From: Segatella copri
Lineage (GTDB): Bacteria; Bacteroidota; Bacteroidia; Bacteroidales; Bacteroidaceae
Assembly: GCF_019127135.1 (NCBI RefSeq)
Contig: NZ_JAHOEA010000002.1
Span: forward strand, 1 to 64,000
Direction: 5' to 3'
DNA length: 64,000 bases
Both the position numbers and the translations under genes were made by a program. Below the pieces are notes generated by a model. That model was not told where the DNA came from, did no database searches, and saw only the letters and a list, made by a program, of their open reading frames with translations. This document shows positions 1 through 8,281 of this stretch, one piece after another. The first letter of the stretch is position 1. Every line of letters begins with the position of its first letter.

Positions 1-34
1 CTGTCAAGCACGGTTCCGAGAGAAGGGAGGGTGA

Positions 35-889
35 AATTCCCTCCACTTACTCGACGGTAACCCTGTAGTGTTGAGAGGCGTGAGTCTGGGATGGCACAAC
101 ATCTGGCCTCGGTTCTACAACAAAAAAGCGGTGAAATGGCTTGTGCAAGACTGGCATGCCAACATCATCAGAGCAGCCATGGGAATTCAGATAGACGACA
201 ACTATCTGGAAAATCCAGACTTTGCTCTGAAATGCATTACCCAGGTGGTAGATGCCGCCATCAAGAATGATACCTACGTGATTATCGACTGGCATGCTCA
301 CAAGATGCATACAGCCGAGGCTAAGGCCTTCTTCGGAAAGATGGCGCAGAAGTATGGTAAATATCCTCATGTGCTTTACGAACTCTACAATGAACCTGTT
401 GAGGATAAATGGGAAGACTTGAAGGTATACGCTAAAACCATCATCACGGAAATCAGAAAGTATGATCCGGATAATATCATCCTGATGGGCTGTCCGCATT
501 GGGACCAGGATATTGATATCGTGGCAAAGAGCCCTATCGAGGGTGTGGAGAATGTGATGTATACCCTTCATTTCTATGCAGCCACCCATAAAGATTATCT
601 GCGTGATAAACTGGAGGCTGCCGTGAAGAGCGGTTTGCCGGTCTTTGTATCAGAATGTGCTGGTATGGAGGCTTCGGGTAATGGTCCTCTGGCTCCTGAT
701 GAGTATCAGAAATGGCTCGACGTAATGGAGAAAAACAAGGTGAGTTGGGTAAACTGGTCGGTTTCGGATAAGGATGAAACCTGTTCCATGATTTTGCCAC
801 GTGCCAAGGCTACCGGCAACTGGACAGATGATCTCATCAAGCCATGGGGCAAGATGGTGAAGCAGGCACTGAAGAAATATAACAGATAA
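35..889 (+). CDS. GH5 family endoglucanase-like glycoside hydrolase, 5' end missing or broken
   Basis: The product is the catalytic barrel of a family 5 glycoside hydrolase, a retaining beta-1,4-glucanase/mannanase type enzyme. It shows VVLRGVSLGWHN at the start of the barrel, RAAMG, IIDWHAH, the acid/base glutamate in YELYNEPVED and the nucleophile glutamate in VFVSECAGME. The barrel is complete to its end (DLIKPWGKMVKQ). The first in-frame start is GTG at 68, but it lies inside the conserved VVLRG strand, so it is not a natural start. Reading upstream in frame gives NSLHLLDGNP and then TGA at 32-34. The signal peptide and N-terminus are therefore either in another frame (frameshift or assembly error) or lost. 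The fold call is firm; the intactness is not. Confidence 0.8.
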   Translation, partial: NSLHLLDGNPVVLRGVSLGWHNIWPRFYNKKAVKWLVQDWHANIIRAAMGIQIDDNYLENPDFALKCITQVVDAAIKNDTYVIIDWHAHKMHTAEAKAFFGKMAQKYGKYPHVLYELYNEPVEDKWEDLKVYAKTIITEIRKYDPDNIILMGCPHWDQDIDIVAKSPIEGVENVMYTLHFYAATHKDYLRDKLEAAVKSGLPVFVSECAGMEASGNGPLAPDEYQKWLDVMEKNKVSWVNWSVSDKDETCSMILPRAKATGNWTDDLIKPWGKMVKQALKKYNR

Positions 890-904
890 CTGCATGGTTT
901 ATCG

Positions 905-945
905 CAAGTACTTTCGTGAGCCAACGAAGCTACTTGTGTTTTTTA
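905..945 (+). terminator. Rho-independent terminator after the GH5 gene
   Basis: Arms at 905-916 and 925-936 form a 12-bp stem with a central mismatch, followed by a T-run (940-944). It lies 16 bases after the GH5 stop on the same strand. Confidence 0.6.
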
Positions 946-960
946 TGGTGATATGAAAAA

Positions 961-994
961 AGGCAGGGGTTCTTTGAGGAATCCCTGCCTTTCT
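961..994. terminator. Bidirectional terminator between GH5 and cdsA
   Basis: A GC-rich stem (961-972 with 978-990) is flanked by A-rich and T-rich tracts. It sits between convergent genes and probably ends the rsfS-ftsH-cdsA transcript coming from the right. Confidence 0.75.
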
Positions 995-1042
995 TTGTGC
1001 TTGGCCAAACTAAGGTTTGGCCTTTATCTCATAAAAGATGTA

Positions 1043-1909
1043 TTATCCAAACAACTGGATGGTGTATAGGTAGATTACTGCTGCCGGTATCGCCATGAGC
1101 GAAGAGTCGAAGCGGTCGAGCATGCCTCCATGTCCTGGCAGGATGTTGCCGCTATCCTTTACTCTGAGGGTACGCTTGAAGAGACTTTCTACCAAATCGC
1201 CCCATGTTCCGAAGAATACCACAACCAGACCTAAACCTTCCCAACCGAGAATGCTGAGACGATGGGCTTCGCCATCGTTGGCAATATAGCCGATGATACC
1301 TGCTGCTATCAGTACGAATATGCCTCCGCCTATGCTGCCTTCCCAACTCTTGGCTGGACTGATGCGAGGAAAGAGCTTATGCTTGCCGAAAAGCGAACCG
1401 CTGCAATAGGCACCGGTATCATTGGTCCAGAGGAAAATGAAAATGCTCAAAGGCAGCAGCATGTCGTAATGTATCTGACCATCGAAAGCTGATGTCTCGA
1501 AACTCAATACATTAATCATCGAGAAAGGCAAGGCGATGTACAACTGAGAGAGCATAGTGTAAGCCCAATCGTTGATGGCATCCTTGTTGCCTGTATACAG
1601 TTCGCTGATGAAGAGATAGAGGATGGTGAGCAGATAAGGTACGAAAACCACGAAATTGCCCACAATGCCCATGCGGAAACCAGCCACGGCAAGGAAGAAG
1701 TAAACACCCGCCACGGTGCTGATGAAACGGTTTACCGTAACATTCTCCTTCTGGTTAACTAATCCGCAATACTCCCAGATGCTCAATCCTGTAATGAGGG
1801 CGAACAGGATAACCATTGCCCTGGGATTGAGAAAGCAAGATACCATGCACACTACGAACAATACGCCTGTGATGGATCTTATCACTAGATTCTTCTGTTT
1901 GTCAGTCAT
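1043..1909 (-). CDS. cdsA: Phosphatidate cytidylyltransferase
   Basis: This enzyme makes CDP-diacylglycerol from CTP and phosphatidic acid, the branch point for membrane phospholipids, in the inner membrane. The 288-residue protein has about eight hydrophobic segments. Near its C-terminus it carries the CDP-DG synthase signature: SLFKR, then KD, then PGHGGMLDRFD, with the expected spacing and the acidic residues that bind metal. Length is typical. It lies 11 bases after ftsH on the same strand, so the two are probably co-transcribed with rsfS. The pairing of ftsH and cdsA is common in Bacteroidetes. Confidence 0.95.
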   Translation of the reverse strand: MTDKQKNLVIRSITGVLFVVCMVSCFLNPRAMVILFALITGLSIWEYCGLVNQKENVTVNRFISTVAGVYFFLAVAGFRMGIVGNFVVFVPYLLTILYLFISELYTGNKDAINDWAYTMLSQLYIALPFSMINVLSFETSAFDGQIHYDMLLPLSIFIFLWTNDTGAYCSGSLFGKHKLFPRISPAKSWEGSIGGGIFVLIAAGIIGYIANDGEAHRLSILGWEGLGLVVVFFGTWGDLVESLFKRTLRVKDSGNILPGHGGMLDRFDSSLMAIPAAVIYLYTIQLFG

Positions 1910-1920
1910 ATCGGTTTGTT

Positions 1921-4008
1921 TTATTCGTTCTTGTTTTCTTCCGAACCTTCATCCTTTTTGGAAGTCTCATCAGAATCAGCATTCTTCTTCTGGTTCTCTT
2001 CGTGCTCCTTAATGGCAGCCTGAACTTCAGGAAGTTCCTTTACGGCGTCATCGTCTATCTTAGGCTGTTCGTCTTCCATGATTTCCTGCGAACGGCTCAA
2101 CCAAGGGCGCTTGCCAAAGATATGTTCTACGTCTTCTGCCATAATCACCTCTTTCTTGATCAGAAGCTCTGCTAGGGCATTGTGGCCTTCCTTGTGCTCC
2201 ATCAGGATGTTCTTGGCACGGGTATACTGTTCGTTGACAATTTTCAGAACTTCCTGATCTATCTCGCGAGCTGTAGACTCAGAGTACGGACGCTGGAATG
2301 AATATTCGTTCTGGTTGTAAAAGCAGATGTTTGGCAACGTCTTGCTCATACCGAGATAAGCTACCATACCATAAGCACTCTTTGTGGCGCGCTCCAGGTC
2401 GTTCATGGCTCCTGACGAAATATGACCGGTGAAGAGTTCTTCTGCGGCACGTCCGCCCATTAAAGAACACATCTCGTCGAGCATCTGTTCCTTGGTGGTT
2501 ATCTGGCGCTCTTCTGGCAGATACCATGCGGCACCGAGAGCCTGACCACGAGGTACGATGGTAACCTTGATGAGAGGGTTGGCATACTGGCAGAACCATG
2601 AGATGGTTGCGTGGCCTGCTTCGTGAAGGGCGATGCTACGCTTCTCGTCGGCAGTCATCACCTTGGTCTTCTTCTCTAAACCGCCTACAATACGGTCTAC
2701 TGCGTCGAGGAAATCCTGTTTGCAAACAGCCTTCTTGTCGTGGCGTGCAGCAATGAGGGCTGCCTCGTTACAAACGTTGGCAATATCTGCACCCGAGAAA
2801 CCTGGAGTCTGGCGTGCCAGGAGATCAACATCTACAGTTTCGTCAATCTTGATAGGTTTGAGATGTACCAGGAAGATAGCCTTACGTTCGTTCAAACCAG
2901 GGAGATCTACGTGAATTTCGCGGTCGAAACGTCCGGCACGGAGCAAGGCGCTGTCGAGCATATCTACACGGTTGGTAGCTGCAAGGATGATGACACCACT
3001 GTTGGTACCGAAACCATCCATCTCTGTAAGGAGGGCGTTCAAGGTGTTTTCGCGCTCATCATTACCACCCATGGCTGGGTTCTTGCTGCGGGCACGGCCT
3101 ACAGCATCAATCTCATCGATAAAGATGATACAAGGTGATTTCTCTTTAGCCTGACGGAAAAGGTCGCGTACACGTGAGGCACCTACACCTACGAACATTT
3201 CAACGAAGTCGGAACCGCTCATGGAGAAGAAAGGTACGCCAGCCTCGCCGGCAACAGCCTTAGCCAAGAGGGTCTTACCAGTTCCCGGAGGGCCTACGAG
3301 AAGGGCTCCCTTTGGAATCTTACCACCCAAGTCGGTATACTTCTGTGGATTTTTCAGAAAGTCTACAATTTCCTTTACTTCCTGCTTGGCACCTTCCTGT
3401 CCGGCAACATCCTTAAAGGTAATACCGATTGTATTTCCCTTTTCGTACATCTTAGCTTTGCTTTTGCCTACGCTGAAGATGCCGCCGCCCATACCGCCGC
3501 TGCCCATACCGCCGCTGAATCTTCCTGACATCCAGAGGATGAAGAATACGAAGAAGAGCAGAGGTGCCAGATTGAAGAGTGTGCTTAAGAAGTCGTTATC
3601 CTTCTGGTTGTCGTAGCTGAAGGAGCGTATCTTCTTTTCTTTCAACATCTGGTTGGCATAGCGTTCCACTTCGTCAACCGAACCGAACTGTACTTTTACG
3701 TATGGGTTAGGACCTACAGACTTTGCCGGCATATTGTATACATCGCGCGTATATTTCGGGTTGATGTATATCTTGAGGGTGCTTTCTGTTTTATTGGCCA
3801 CAACACTGAGTACATAGCCTTTTTCTACATACTGTTTGAATTGGGTGTACGTGGCTTCCTTAGCAGCGCTGCCTCCAATCGCATCGCCTCCTCCTGTAAA
3901 GAAGAGGATGATCATGGTGATGAGGCAGATGGTGAAAAGCCAGGTCATATTAAATCGTGGCATCTTTGGTCCGCCATTGCCACGAGGCTTCATATTGCTT
4001 TGTTCCAT
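1921..4008 (-). CDS. ftsH: ATP-dependent zinc metalloprotease FtsH
   Basis: A membrane-anchored AAA+ protease that degrades misfolded and short-lived membrane and cytoplasmic proteins as a hexamer. In the 695-residue product, a first membrane segment lies at about 20-40, a periplasmic domain at 45-140, a second membrane segment at 143-161 and a Gly/Met-rich linker at 164-177. Walker A is GPPGTGKT at 239-246, Walker B is IIFIDEID at 294-301, and the zinc site HEAGH is at 462-466. The C-terminal tail after about 640 is highly acidic and lysine-rich, as often seen in Bacteroidetes FtsH. It lies between rsfS and cdsA. Confidence 0.97.
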   Translation of the reverse strand: MEQSNMKPRGNGGPKMPRFNMTWLFTICLITMIILFFTGGGDAIGGSAAKEATYTQFKQYVEKGYVLSVVANKTESTLKIYINPKYTRDVYNMPAKSVGPNPYVKVQFGSVDEVERYANQMLKEKKIRSFSYDNQKDNDFLSTLFNLAPLLFFVFFILWMSGRFSGGMGSGGMGGGIFSVGKSKAKMYEKGNTIGITFKDVAGQEGAKQEVKEIVDFLKNPQKYTDLGGKIPKGALLVGPPGTGKTLLAKAVAGEAGVPFFSMSGSDFVEMFVGVGASRVRDLFRQAKEKSPCIIFIDEIDAVGRARSKNPAMGGNDERENTLNALLTEMDGFGTNSGVIILAATNRVDMLDSALLRAGRFDREIHVDLPGLNERKAIFLVHLKPIKIDETVDVDLLARQTPGFSGADIANVCNEAALIAARHDKKAVCKQDFLDAVDRIVGGLEKKTKVMTADEKRSIALHEAGHATISWFCQYANPLIKVTIVPRGQALGAAWYLPEERQITTKEQMLDEMCSLMGGRAAEELFTGHISSGAMNDLERATKSAYGMVAYLGMSKTLPNICFYNQNEYSFQRPYSESTAREIDQEVLKIVNEQYTRAKNILMEHKEGHNALAELLIKKEVIMAEDVEHIFGKRPWLSRSQEIMEDEQPKIDDDAVKELPEVQAAIKEHEENQKKNADSDETSKKDEGSEENKNE

Positions 4009-4078
4009 TTTATTATATATGTATAACTTTTAGTCGAAAAACAATGTCTGTTTCATCATGTGGGATGGAAGAGACTGA

Positions 4079-4438
4079 CTAGTTGAGATTAGGTATATGG
4101 GTAAGCTTTGCATCCTCCCATAAATGTTCGAGGTCGTAATAAGCGCGTACTTCCGGAAGGAAGATGTGCACCAATACGTCAACAAAGTCCATTGCCACCC
4201 ACTGGTCGTTGCCGAGACCAGCTACATTTACAGGTTTTTCTTTCAGATTCTTGCGCACGATGTCGCCCACAGAACCTGCGATAGCTTCAACCTGAGTAGG
4301 GCTTCCTCCCTGGCAGATGATGAAGTACTTGGCAATGCTTCCATCGATTTCTGTCAGGTCGGCGATAACAATGTCTTGACCTTTCTTTTCTTGTATACCT
4401 TCTTTAATAGTCTCTACGAGTTGTTTAACTGTGTTCAT
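4079..4438 (-). CDS. rsfS: Ribosome silencing factor RsfS (Iojap/DUF143 family)
   Basis: Binds ribosomal protein L14 and blocks joining of the subunits when nutrients are short (family knowledge). The 119-residue protein shows the family's conserved core: DIVIADLTEIDGSIAKYF, a central QWVAMDFVDVLVHIF strand and the ending YYDLEHLWEDA. Length is typical. It is the first gene of a probable rsfS-ftsH-cdsA operon; 70 bases separate it from ftsH. A TAnnTTTG-type box on the minus strand (4482-4489) lies 43 bases upstream. Confidence 0.93.
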   Translation of the reverse strand: MNTVKQLVETIKEGIQEKKGQDIVIADLTEIDGSIAKYFIICQGGSPTQVEAIAGSVGDIVRKNLKEKPVNVAGLGNDQWVAMDFVDVLVHIFLPEVRAYYDLEHLWEDAKLTHIPNLN

Positions 4439-4481
4439 TTATCTTTTCTTTCTTACTTAATTTATATTCTCTATTTTTCTG

Positions 4482-4489
4482 CAAAGATA
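4482..4489 (-). promoter_or_regulatory. Likely -7 box of the rsfS-ftsH-cdsA promoter
   Basis: On the minus strand it reads TATCTTTG, matching the Bacteroidetes TAnnTTTG element. No clear TTG was found 19-20 bases upstream, so support is partial. Confidence 0.45.
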
Positions 4490-4581
4490 CATTATTATAA
4501 TGGAAAATCGACTTAAAAGGCAAAAAAAATGTGGAAAATTAAAGAAATTGCGTTTTTTTTAGAAAAAAGTGCCGAAAAATT

Positions 4582-4611
4582 TTGTAGGTTCAAAAAAAAC
4601 TAGTACCTTTG
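4582..4611 (+). promoter_or_regulatory. Promoter of the tRNA-Gln cluster
   Basis: TTG at 4582-4584, a 19-base spacer and TACCTTTG at 4604-4611 match the Bacteroidetes sigma consensus. The first tRNA starts 39 bases downstream. Confidence 0.75.
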
Positions 4612-4650
4612 CACTCGCAATTGAGAATTGAACATCTCGTTTGCTGATAT

Positions 4651-4721
4651 TGGGATATGGTGTAATGGTAACACTACAGATTCTGGTCCTGTCATTCCTG
4701 GTTCGAGTCCGGGTATCCCAA
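4651..4721 (+). tRNA. tRNA-Gln (anticodon CTG), copy 1
   Basis: The acceptor stem TGGGATA/TATCCCA pairs over 7 bp, the T arm carries GGTTCGAGTCC, and the anticodon loop TTCTGGT (4681-4687) gives CTG at 4683-4685. CCA is not encoded. The base pair next to the anticodon loop appears to be A-C (A31, C39), a mismatch shared by all three copies. Identity as Gln rests on the anticodon. Confidence 0.9.
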
Positions 4722-4746
4722 CAATCAAAAAGTTCTATTTTAAGTT

Positions 4747-4817
4747 TGGGATATGGTGTAATGGTAACACTACAGATTCTGGTCCTGTCATTCCTGGTTC
4801 GAGTCCGGGTATCCCAA
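4747..4817 (+). tRNA. tRNA-Gln (anticodon CTG), copy 2
   Basis: Sequence identical to copy 1, placed exactly 96 bases downstream; anticodon at 4779-4781. The 25-base spacer before it is identical to the spacer before copy 3. Confidence 0.9.
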
Positions 4818-4842
4818 CAATCAAAAAGTTCTATTTTAAGTT

Positions 4843-4913
4843 TGGGATATGGTGTAATGGTAACACTACAGATTCTGGTCCTGTCATTCCTGGTTCGAGT
4901 CCGGGTATCCCAA
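4843..4913 (+). tRNA. tRNA-Gln (anticodon CTG), copy 3
   Basis: Identical to copies 1 and 2; anticodon at 4875-4877. It is followed by a hairpin and T-run terminator. Confidence 0.9.
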
Positions 4914-4927
4914 CTCATACGGTAAGG

Positions 4928-4958
4928 CATCTTTCAGTAATGAAAGGTGTTTTTTTTG
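4928..4958 (+). terminator. Terminator of the tRNA-Gln transcript
   Basis: An 8-bp stem (4928-4935 with 4942-4949) is followed by a run of eight T. Confidence 0.8.
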
Positions 4959-4992
4959 TTTATAGGGATTCTGTTTTATGGAGTATTCATAA

Positions 4993-5027
4993 CAATAACC
5001 CCCAGAGCTTTCGCCCTGGGGTTTATT
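4993..5027 (-). terminator. Terminator after the DUF349 gene
   Basis: A GC-rich stem (CCCCAG/CTGGGG core) with A/T-rich flanks lies just downstream of the minus-strand DUF349 stop. It faces the tRNA terminator. Confidence 0.7.
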
Positions 5028-5031
5028 GTAT

Positions 5032-6801
5032 TTATTTCTTCTCGGCATCAATAGCCTTGATTTTCTGCTTCACCATTTCGAGGTCAGTCTTGAGTTTCTC
5101 AATCTTACGATTCATTTCTTCTACCAGGCTGTTGCCCTTCTTGCTGGCTGTATTGAAGAAACCGAGGTTGTTCTCGTAAGTAGTAATCTCGCTGCGCAAC
5201 TGGTCGTAGCGACGCAAGAGTTTACCACGCTCATTGCCGAGTGCATTGCCGCCTTCCTTGGCAACATTCTTCAAGTTGTTCTTGAAGTTGTCGAAGTGGC
5301 GCTTTGCGTTGGTGGCGTGAAGTTTCTCGTAGGCTGCATCGATAGCCTCATGATACTCTTTATAGACCTTGTCTTTCTCTTTGAAAGGAACGTGTCCGAT
5401 TGTACTATATTGCTTGGCAAGATCTTTGAGCTTCTTTTGGAAATCGTTGTCTGAAATCTCTGCAACTACAAGTTCCTTGAGTTGGGCAATAATGTTGCGC
5501 TTCTTGTCCAGATTGGCATGTTCCTCGCTGCGTGAACCGGCATTCTGCTTGTTGCGGGCTTCAAAGAACTTGTTGCAGGTATCCAGAAATTCCTTCCAGA
5601 GCAATTCGCCTTGTTTGTGAGGTACGGTACCCACCTTCTTCCATTCTTTCTGAAGAGCGATGAACTTGTCGCCAGTCTTCTTCCAGTCTGTACTGTCAGC
5701 CAGTTCCTTTGCCTTATTTACGAGTTGCTGTTTCTTTTCGAGATTGGCAGCGTAGGTATCTTTCAATCCTTTGAAGAATTCTGCCTTCTTGTTGAAGAAT
5801 TCATCGTTGGCGATGCGGAAACGCTCGAAAATCTTGACGTTCATCTTCTGAGGGGCAAAACCGATAGTGCGCCACTCTTTCTGAATCTCTATGATTTCCT
5901 GGGTAACCTTTTCCCAGTCCTTGGCAGTCTTGTATTCTCCTTGGTTGGCAGCCTCTACCTTTTCGCAGAGGGCAGTCTTCTTGGCGAGGTTTTCCTCTTC
6001 CTTGGCACGCAGGTCTTCGAAGTGCTGCTGGTGCTTCTTGTTGATAACAGTGCTAGCAGCCTTGAAACGTTCCCAAATCTGTTCTCTCAACTCCTTGGCA
6101 ACAGGACCGATTTCGCGATATTGCTGGTGGAGGTCCTGAAGCTGGTGGAAGGCAGAAATAACATCCTCTTCCTCATTGAGCTTTTCTGCAGCCTCGCAGA
6201 GTTGGGTCTTGGCTTCAAGATTCTTCTTGAAGTCATATTCGCGAGCTTCGCTGTTCAACTTGAGCATGTCGTAGAACTGCTCTACATAGAGCTGATAGTT
6301 CTTCCATACCTCGTTTGCCTTGTCTGCAGGGATGTTTTTGATTTCCTTCCATTCCTGCTGCAAGGCCTTGAAGTCCTGATATGATTTGTTGGCCTCCTCC
6401 GGTGAGGTGGTCATGGCCTTTATCTTTTCGATAATTTCCTCTTTTTTGCGGAGATTATCTTGTTTTTCTTCTTCTTGTGCCAGGAAGATCTTGGCTCTTT
6501 TCTCCTTGATGAGTTGCATCTCAGCCTTGAAGGCTTCTTCGGTGTCATCCGGTAGAAGGATATACTTCTCTGGGTCACCGCCTTTTGCGAGATACTCTTT
6601 CATCTGTGCGTCTCTTTCTGCGAGATGAATCTTGTAGAAAGTTGTCTTGAGTAGGTCGAGTTCCTCCTTGTTTGGATTTTCGCTGCTATGAGCGATTTCC
6701 TTTACTCTTTCGAGCACTTCCTGCTTGGTGGCATAAGCCTTCTTGGCAGGGTCTTCCAGGGTGCTCTGCTGCAACAGAGCTTTTTCTTGAGAGTCCATCA
6801 T
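5032..6801 (-). CDS. DUF349 domain protein with several DUF349 repeats
   Basis: A 589-residue, highly charged, Lys/Glu-rich, helix-forming cytoplasmic protein built from repeated units of about 75 residues. Each unit carries a W-K-x-(I/V)-(G/P) type signature, for example LQQEWKEIKNIP, IQKEWRTIGFAP and LQKEWKKVGTVP, which is the hallmark of DUF349. The C-terminal 60 residues look like a coiled coil (LVEEMNRKIEKLKTDLEMVKQ). There is no signal peptide or membrane segment. DUF349 proteins are widespread in Bacteroidetes, and their function is not well established. It appears monocistronic, with its own terminator. Naming is secure at domain level only. Confidence 0.85.
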   Translation of the reverse strand: MMDSQEKALLQQSTLEDPAKKAYATKQEVLERVKEIAHSSENPNKEELDLLKTTFYKIHLAERDAQMKEYLAKGGDPEKYILLPDDTEEAFKAEMQLIKEKRAKIFLAQEEEKQDNLRKKEEIIEKIKAMTTSPEEANKSYQDFKALQQEWKEIKNIPADKANEVWKNYQLYVEQFYDMLKLNSEAREYDFKKNLEAKTQLCEAAEKLNEEEDVISAFHQLQDLHQQYREIGPVAKELREQIWERFKAASTVINKKHQQHFEDLRAKEEENLAKKTALCEKVEAANQGEYKTAKDWEKVTQEIIEIQKEWRTIGFAPQKMNVKIFERFRIANDEFFNKKAEFFKGLKDTYAANLEKKQQLVNKAKELADSTDWKKTGDKFIALQKEWKKVGTVPHKQGELLWKEFLDTCNKFFEARNKQNAGSRSEEHANLDKKRNIIAQLKELVVAEISDNDFQKKLKDLAKQYSTIGHVPFKEKDKVYKEYHEAIDAAYEKLHATNAKRHFDNFKNNLKNVAKEGGNALGNERGKLLRRYDQLRSEITTYENNLGFFNTASKKGNSLVEEMNRKIEKLKTDLEMVKQKIKAIDAEKK

Positions 6802-6906
6802 GTCACTTTGTTTAGTTTATGATTCGAGTTTCTTGGGCCGGTAGTTGCTTATCCGCAATTCAGCCCCATACAAATTTATATTATTAATAAGTTGCAAACT
6901 TAAAAA

Positions 6907-6943
6907 AAAAAATCGAATATCATGCCATGACATTCGATTTTTT
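6907..6943 (-). terminator. Terminator after corA
   Basis: A 12-bp stem (6907-6918 with 6932-6943) is followed on the minus strand by a long T-run. It lies about 95 bases after the corA stop and upstream of the DUF349 gene. Confidence 0.6.
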
Positions 6944-7036
6944 AATTTTTTTTGTATTTATAATTGTCTTTTTCTTGCAATTCATCGTTTTGTGTGCTCT
7001 TTTGGGCTACTTAATGCTTGTCAGAGTGGTGTATGC

Positions 7037-7963
7037 TTAGAGCAGACGCTTGTATCTGAGGAAGCCCCATGAAAGTGCAGAAACGAGCACGGAGATAACC
7101 AGGGCGATGGCAAATCCGTAATGGCTGTCTTCCATACCGTTGATTAAGTTCATGCCGAACAATGAGGAAATCAGCGTAGGCAACATCATGACGATACTGA
7201 TACTGGTCAAGGTACGCATCGTGGTATTCATATTGTTGTTGATGATGCTCGAATAGGTATCCATTGTCGACTCCAGAATGTCCGAGTAGATGCTTGTGGT
7301 TTCGCGTGCCTGTGTCATCTCGATGTTTACGTCTTCGATGAGGTCGGCATCAAGTTCATCCACCTGCAGTTTGAACTTCAGTTTAGACAGGAGGTTCTCG
7401 TTGCCTCGGATAGAGGTGATGAAGTAGGTAAGGGAGTCCTGCAGGCGGCTCAGTCCGATCAGACTCTCATTGTTCACACCATGATCGAGGTTTCGTTTTG
7501 CCTTTTCTATGAGAGAATTGATCTGTTTCAATCGCTTCAGATACCATACCGCAGATGAAAGGAAGAGGCGGAAGGTCATGTCTACATAGTCGGTGAACCC
7601 CTCGCTGCGCTTCTGCTGGTAGCTTACGAAATCAATCATCATATTGGTTTCATAATAGCATACGGTGATGGTAACATCGCGCTTATGGATGATACCCAGA
7701 GGCACGGTGGTGTATGGGGTACGGCTGCGTATTTCCTTGACATAAGGGATACGGAGGATGATGAGCATCCAGCCATCGTCATATTCGTAGCGGGCACGCT
7801 CATCTGTATCGCTGATATCCGAGAGGAAATAATCAGGGATCTTGAATTCTTCTTCCAGCAAGCGCTGGTCTTCATCAGTTGGACATGTTACCTGTATCCA
7901 GCAGTTTGGCTGCCACTCATTGAGTACAGTCAGATTCTTGTCTATATTCCAATAAGTCTTCAT
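7037..7963 (-). CDS. corA: CorA-family magnesium transporter
   Basis: An inner-membrane Mg2+ (or Co2+) channel of the CorA/MIT family, pentameric in known members. The 308-residue protein has a large cytoplasmic N-terminal domain and two C-terminal membrane helices. The signature GMN is at about residues 270-272 (SSLFGMNLING), between the helices, and a basic tail (FLRYKRLL) follows. Length is normal. The start at 7963 is supported by a purine-rich GGAGA motif about 13 bases upstream and by overlap with an upstream leader ORF through ATGA. The long structured leader suggests post-transcriptional control; a promoter box lies about 220 bases upstream. Confidence 0.93.
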   Translation of the reverse strand: MKTYWNIDKNLTVLNEWQPNCWIQVTCPTDEDQRLLEEEFKIPDYFLSDISDTDERARYEYDDGWMLIILRIPYVKEIRSRTPYTTVPLGIIHKRDVTITVCYYETNMMIDFVSYQQKRSEGFTDYVDMTFRLFLSSAVWYLKRLKQINSLIEKAKRNLDHGVNNESLIGLSRLQDSLTYFITSIRGNENLLSKLKFKLQVDELDADLIEDVNIEMTQARETTSIYSDILESTMDTYSSIINNNMNTTMRTLTSISIVMMLPTLISSLFGMNLINGMEDSHYGFAIALVISVLVSALSWGFLRYKRLL

Positions 7964-8040
7964 AGTTTGCTAATCTCCACATAATAAAAGTTTGGGGTAT
8001 GGAGACTAGCGCTTGGGTACAGCCTACTGAAAGGCTTCAT
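7960..8040 (-). CDS. Putative 26-residue leader peptide upstream of corA
   Basis: A small ORF starts at 8040, preceded by GTGGAGATT (8047-8055 on the plus strand as its complement), the same motif that precedes corA. It encodes 26 residues beginning MKPFSRLYP, with three prolines and several aromatic residues. Its TGA stop overlaps the corA ATG in ATGA, the arrangement of translationally coupled genes. Leader peptides controlling magnesium transporters, including CorL upstream of Salmonella corA, are known, but I see no sequence similarity to them. Translation of this ORF is an inference from position, start context and overlap. Confidence 0.5.
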   Translation of the reverse strand: MKPFSRLYPSASLHTPNFYYVEISKL

Positions 8041-8060
8041 CGTTGCTGAATCTCCACGCC
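7964..8060 (-). promoter_or_regulatory. Structured corA leader with mutually exclusive helices
   Basis: On the minus strand the leader holds GTGGAGATT twice (complements at 8047-8055 and 7972-7980) and one complementary segment GCTAGTCTCCATAC between them (complement 7998-8011). That segment can form about 12 pairs with either copy: with the first copy using one bulge, or with the second copy, which contains the probable ribosome binding site of corA. A 5-bp hairpin (AGCCT/AGGCT) lies in the loop of the first pairing. This fits a switch that hides or frees the corA start. The ligand or signal is unknown; Mg2+ is an obvious guess. Confidence 0.55.
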
Positions 8061-8182
8061 TTACAATTCATTATTGTTCTCCGCGTGATAATCGTCCATT
8101 TTTGTGTTATTTTAATGAAACTTATGCAAGTGAATTTGTATGATCTGCTATAGAGATTTTACAAGACTTGCGAAATCGACTG

Positions 8183-8190
8183 CAAAGGTA
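8183..8190 (-). promoter_or_regulatory. -7 box of the corA promoter
   Basis: The minus strand reads TACCTTTG, the Bacteroidetes -7 consensus. It predicts a leader of about 215 bases before corA. The upstream TTG lies 23 bases away rather than the usual 19-20. Confidence 0.5.
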
Positions 8191-8214
8191 ATGATTTCTT
8201 TTGAAAACTGGAAC

Positions 8215-8250
8215 AAAAAAGCCGAGAATTTTCACTCTCGGCTTTCTTTT
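8215..8250. terminator. Terminator after pepD
   Basis: GCCGAGA (8221-8227) pairs with TCTCGGC (8236-8242), with A-run and T-run flanks on both strands. It lies 32 bases past the pepD stop. Confidence 0.8.
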
Positions 8251-8281
8251 TTTATCTTTTTGTAATTTCGTTCCCCATTTT

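Larger units (their letters stand above)
4651..4913 (+). repeat. Tandem 96-bp repeat carrying three tRNA-Gln genes
   Basis: Three tRNA genes and both intervening 25-base spacers repeat with an exact 96-base period and no visible differences. This indicates recent tandem duplication or ongoing homogenisation. Confidence 0.9.

Noticed and set aside
4628..5179. 183-codon open frame across the tRNA array as a gene
   Set aside because: It is a translation of three tRNA genes and their spacers.
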